Shown piece by piece: positions 61,233-64,000 of a stretch of 64,000 bases of DNA. The DNA is taken from NCBI GenBank assembly GCA_018828385.1, contig JAHJVE010000003.1, positions 62,001 to 126,000 of the forward strand, read 5' to 3'. The notes below the pieces were generated by a model. It did no database searches. It worked only from the letters and a program-made list of their open reading frames with translations, and was not told where the DNA came from. A program made the translations under genes and the position numbers. Position 1 is the first letter of the stretch; each line of letters starts with the position of its first letter. This DNA comes from Gammaproteobacteria bacterium (GTDB lineage Bacteria; Pseudomonadota; Gammaproteobacteria; Burkholderiales; Rhodocyclaceae).

Positions 61233-62233
61233 TCCGCGCTTTCGCTACCCGGGAAGGCCGGTTGGGCGTCGGGCGCCGTGGTGCCGAAGGCCGGTGCGGA
61301 TGACCAGTGTTCCTTGCGCCATTTCTCGCGTTCGCCGTTGCCGAAGAAGCTCCAGGCGATCAGGCGACTTTGCTTCTGGCCCTGGGCCATCGGGATGATG
61401 CGCGATTCGACCACCTTGGCTTTCTTGAGCGCGGCTTCGATGTGCGGCAGGTTGTCGCCTTGCGAGAGCAGGCTGGTGAACCACATGACGCGCTTCGGGA
61501 TGTTGCAGCTTTGCTCGATCATCAGTTTGACGAAGGCGCGTTCGCCGCCGTTGCACCACAGCTCGGCGCCGCCGCCGCCGAAATTCAGACGCGGTTCAGC
61601 CGCGCCGCGCTTGGCGCCCGGCTTGTTGAGATTGTTCCATTTGCGCTGGCTGACGGCATGAACGTCATCCGGCGAGTTGTGGAAGGGCGGGTTGCAGATC
61701 GACAGGTCGAAGACTTCGCCGGAGCGTAGCAGGCCGGTGAAGATGTTCTCCCAGACGGTCTGGTGGCGCAGTTCGATCTCGCCATCGAGTTCGGGGTTCT
61801 TGGCGATGATGGCGGCGGCGTTGGCCAGCGCCGCCTCGTCGATATCGACGCCGAGGAAGGACCAGCCGTACTCGGCGTGGCCGATGAGCGGATAGACCAG
61901 GTTGGCGCCGGTGCCGATGTCGAGCACACGCACGCCGGGGCCGCTCGGGATGTTCTTCTTGTTGCAGGTGGCGAGCAGGTCGGCGACGCTGTGCAGGTAG
62001 TCGGCGCGGCCGGGGATCGGCGGGCACAGGTAGCCGGCCGGAATGTCCCAGCCCTTGACGCCGTAGTGATGCATGAGGATCGCCCGGTTGAGCATTTTGA
62101 CCGCGGTCGGGTTGGCGAAATCGATGCTTGGCGTGCCGGCAACGGTGGTCTTGATGTGCTTGGCGAGCGCGGCCGAGGTGGCGGCCAGGGCGGCGAAATC
62201 GTAGCCAGCGGCGTTCTTGTTGCGGGGATGCAT
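61229..62233 (-). CDS. rlmF: 23S rRNA (adenine(1618)-N(6))-methyltransferase
   Basis: The ATG at 62233 (MHPRNKNAAGYDFAALAATS) is the family start; the track's 62287 adds 18 residues. The SAM-binding loop is RVLDIGTGANLVYPLI, the catalytic N6-adenine motif is LSICNPPFHNS, and the family segment RLNFGGGGAELWCNGGE is present. It methylates A1618 of 23S rRNA. The 334-residue length is normal. Its stop overlaps the WYL regulator stop by 4 nt (convergent). Confidence 0.95.
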   Translation of the reverse strand: MHPRNKNAAGYDFAALAATSAALAKHIKTTVAGTPSIDFANPTAVKMLNRAILMHHYGVKGWDIPAGYLCPPIPGRADYLHSVADLLATCNKKNIPSGPGVRVLDIGTGANLVYPLIGHAEYGWSFLGVDIDEAALANAAAIIAKNPELDGEIELRHQTVWENIFTGLLRSGEVFDLSICNPPFHNSPDDVHAVSQRKWNNLNKPGAKRGAAEPRLNFGGGGAELWCNGGERAFVKLMIEQSCNIPKRVMWFTSLLSQGDNLPHIEAALKKAKVVESRIIPMAQGQKQSRLIAWSFFGNGEREKWRKEHWSSAPAFGTTAPDAQPAFPGSESAD

Positions 62234-62299
62234 GGTGGTCCTTCCTACAGCGGGGACGGGATTGTCCCACGAAAGTGTCGCCAACACGACAATGGCGGG

Positions 62300-62345
62300 T
62301 TCGGCATGGCTTTGATTTTTGGCTGTTTTTTCCAGTTGACCGTGG
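62300..62345 (-). repeat. Degenerate dispersed repeat copy
   Basis: Read on the minus strand, it starts CCACGGTCAACTGGAAAAAA and then follows the pattern of the repeat at 55524-55565 more loosely. It lies in the gap between rlmF and the AAA+ gene. Confidence 0.4.
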
Positions 62346-62397
62346 CGGCATGAAACTGGCTAGGGGCTAGCTATCGGACAACTCAGGGAGGCAGCCC

Positions 62398-64000
62398 ATG
62401 AAGCTGCAAATCGACCGGCGGCACATCGAACCGATGATGCAGTCCTTTCCACGACTGGAATTCTTGCGCGAGCAGTTGCGCTTCGGCAATCGCGTCGAGG
62501 TCTCGTTCAACCAGCTTGAGGACGGCGAACTGGATCTGCTGCAAAGCCTCTACGCGGCGGGCGACAGCGAGTTGCGGGCGCGGGCGGCGCAGATCGCCAC
62601 CTTGCGCCAGGCGCTGCACGAAGGCGGCCGGCGCTTCGAGGCCGAGGAGCTGGAAATGGCCGTGCCGGCCATCGCCCGTTATCTGGCTGAAAATGCCTCG
62701 CGCGGCTGGCTGTTTTCGGCCGGGATCACCGGCAAGCCGCTGGCCTATGTGGTGACGCGGCTTGATTTCACGCCGCCGTCCGAGGAAGAAACCGGCAAGA
62801 TTTTCGTTGAACTCAAAGCCAACGCCAAGGCGCGGCTGGCGACGGCGACGCTGCGCATTTCCGGCCCCGACATCGCCGGCCGGACCATCCCCGAAGTCTT
62901 TGCCACCAAGGGTTTCGTCAAGGAAACACCGGCCTTGCTGGCCAGCTACGACGAAGGCGTCGAGCGTTATTTCGACTGGCGCGGGCAATACGGCGCGCAG
63001 TTTTCCGGGACCGGTGTTGGTTACTTTGCCGAAAACCCGACGGCGACGCACCGCGATACCGATTACTCGCGCAAGGACATGATCATCCTCTCGTCGACCG
63101 GCAGCCCGGCCCGGCTGGTCAACGACGAGAGCATTCTCGGTGAGCGCGTGCTGGCGCTCGACGCAACGGGCGACATCATGGCCAAGTTCGTCCGCCGCGT
63201 GCAGCGCAATTCGCGGCTGTCCGGCAAGGAGGAGGCGGAGATCGAGGAAACCCAGGCCGGCATCGCCAAGGGCCTGTTCACCGAACTGCCTGTGCATTTC
63301 TACATGCTGATGTTCCACCTCGATCTGCACCATTACGTCTGGGTGCACGTCGATGACATGGAACCCTACGCCTACCAGCCGGAACTCAAGACCAAACTGG
63401 TCCTGCCGCCCGAGCAGACCGATCTGATCGACATCCTGACTGCCGAGATGGACGTGCTGATGGACGACATCGTTTCCGGCAAGTCGGGCGGGACGACCGT
63501 GTTGTGCGCCGGGCCACCCGGGGTGGGCAAGACGCTGACTGCCGAGGTGTATTCCGAGATCATCCGGCGGCCACTCTACCGGGTGCATTCCGGCCAGCTC
63601 GGCCTCAACGTGGCGGCGATGGAGGTGGCGCTCAAGGAAGTGCTGACCCGCGCCCAGCGCTGGGGGGCGGTCATGCTCATCGACGAGGCAGATGTTTACA
63701 TCAAGAAGCGCGACGACAACATCACGATGAACGCCGTCGTCGGCGTGTTTTTGCGCGTGCTCGAATACTTCAACGGCCTGCTTTTCCTGACCACCAACCG
63801 CGTCGACGACATCGACGAAGCCATTGTCTCGCGCTGCATCGCGTTGATCCGTTTTTACCCGCCGGATCGCGTCGACCGCAAGAAGATCTGGGGCGTCATG
63901 GCCGCGCAATTCGGGCTCAAATTAGCTCCGGAACTGCATGATCGCCTGCCCGATATTTTCCCGAAGGCGTCGGGTCGAGACATCAAAGGGCTGGCCAAGC
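62398..64000 (+). CDS. AAA+ ATPase (3' end beyond window)
   Basis: Open to the right edge and so missing from the ORF track; I translated it from the ATG at 62398, which follows GGGAGG. An N-terminal region of about 370 residues (MKLQIDRRHIEPMMQSFPRL) shows no family I can name. The AAA+ core has Walker A CAGPPGVGKTLTAE (about residue 372), Walker B VMLIDEADVYIKKRDDN and sensor 1 FLTTNRVDDIDEAI with the arginine finger region SRCIALIRF. The group is CDC48/FtsH-like. Function unknown. The overlapping minus-strand ORF 62383..63909 is a shadow. Confidence 0.9.
   Translation, partial: MKLQIDRRHIEPMMQSFPRLEFLREQLRFGNRVEVSFNQLEDGELDLLQSLYAAGDSELRARAAQIATLRQALHEGGRRFEAEELEMAVPAIARYLAENASRGWLFSAGITGKPLAYVVTRLDFTPPSEEETGKIFVELKANAKARLATATLRISGPDIAGRTIPEVFATKGFVKETPALLASYDEGVERYFDWRGQYGAQFSGTGVGYFAENPTATHRDTDYSRKDMIILSSTGSPARLVNDESILGERVLALDATGDIMAKFVRRVQRNSRLSGKEEAEIEETQAGIAKGLFTELPVHFYMLMFHLDLHHYVWVHVDDMEPYAYQPELKTKLVLPPEQTDLIDILTAEMDVLMDDIVSGKSGGTTVLCAGPPGVGKTLTAEVYSEIIRRPLYRVHSGQLGLNVAAMEVALKEVLTRAQRWGAVMLIDEADVYIKKRDDNITMNAVVGVFLRVLEYFNGLLFLTTNRVDDIDEAIVSRCIALIRFYPPDRVDRKKIWGVMAAQFGLKLAPELHDRLPDIFPKASGRDIKGLAK

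Noticed and set aside
62383-63909. 508-codon minus-strand ORF
   Set aside because: Antisense of the AAA+ ATPase gene, which has Walker motifs and a ribosome binding site.
1-64000. CRISPR arrays, rRNA and tRNA genes
   Set aside because: I saw no regularly spaced short repeats and no rRNA or tRNA-like sequence, including at both island ends; a covariance search was not possible.

Overview
The window looks like a chromosome segment of a Rhodocyclales-type betaproteobacterium (Dechloromonas/Azonexus-like). This is judged from GC-rich codon use and from the housekeeping proteins AcnB, Psd and RlmF. No rRNA, tRNA or CRISPR array was recognised by eye.

Layout. (1) 1-8.4 kb, minus strand: a TonB-dependent receptor, an ABC-type periplasmic binding protein and a hybrid histidine kinase that runs off the left edge. 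Next comes a three-gene operon of a ThDP-dependent, acetolactate-synthase-like enzyme and two short citrate-synthase-fold proteins. A perfect TGTGA-N6-TCACA palindrome lies upstream of this operon. (2) 8.7-11.3 kb, plus strand: acnB (aconitase B). (3) 11.27-51.42 kb: a genomic island of about 40 kb inserted in the 3' end of acnB. A 26-bp direct repeat of acnB coding sequence flanks it (11268-11293 and 51400-51425), and the original last codons of acnB survive as an orphan at 51400-51462. (4) 51.6-64 kb: ordinary chromosome, with a run of small exported proteins, a YaiI/YqxD-type protein, an MBL-fold hydrolase, a beta-helix protein, psd, a VOC protein with a divergent WYL regulator, rlmF and a truncated AAA+ ATPase gene.

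The island is mostly defence-type cargo. Its left half encodes a restriction-like module: Z1-type helicase, PD-(D/E)XK protein, MORC/MutL-like GHKL ATPase and two accessory proteins on the minus strand, with a C5 cytosine methyltransferase upstream and a divergent Vsr endonuclease. The centre holds mobility genes: a serine recombinase, two tyrosine integrases on opposite strands and an excisionase-like ORF. Between the integrase clusters lies a noncoding region with a long imperfect inverted repeat. A HipBA toxin-antitoxin pair with two identical operator palindromes and a PsiF-repeat protein follow. The right half is dominated by an eight-gene, 13.5-kb cassette on the plus strand. It begins with a sigma54 activator that has an RtcR/CARF-like sensor domain. 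A canonical -24/-12 promoter overlapping that gene's stop codon drives a vWA-PP2C-kinase triad (TerY-P type), an SF1 helicase, an unknown protein, a coiled-coil McrB-like AAA+ GTPase/ATPase and a DUF2357/McrC-like protein. SMEK-domain, PIN-like and UDG-like proteins and an HTH regulator complete the right end.

How the parts may work together (inference): the CARF-like domain senses a nucleotide or RNA-end signal of damage or infection, and the activator then opens the sigma54 promoter for the phospho-signalling triad and the McrBC-like DNA-processing effectors. The Z1/GHKL module probably restricts DNA lacking the modification made by the neighbouring methyltransferase, with Vsr repairing T:G mismatches produced by 5-methylcytosine deamination.
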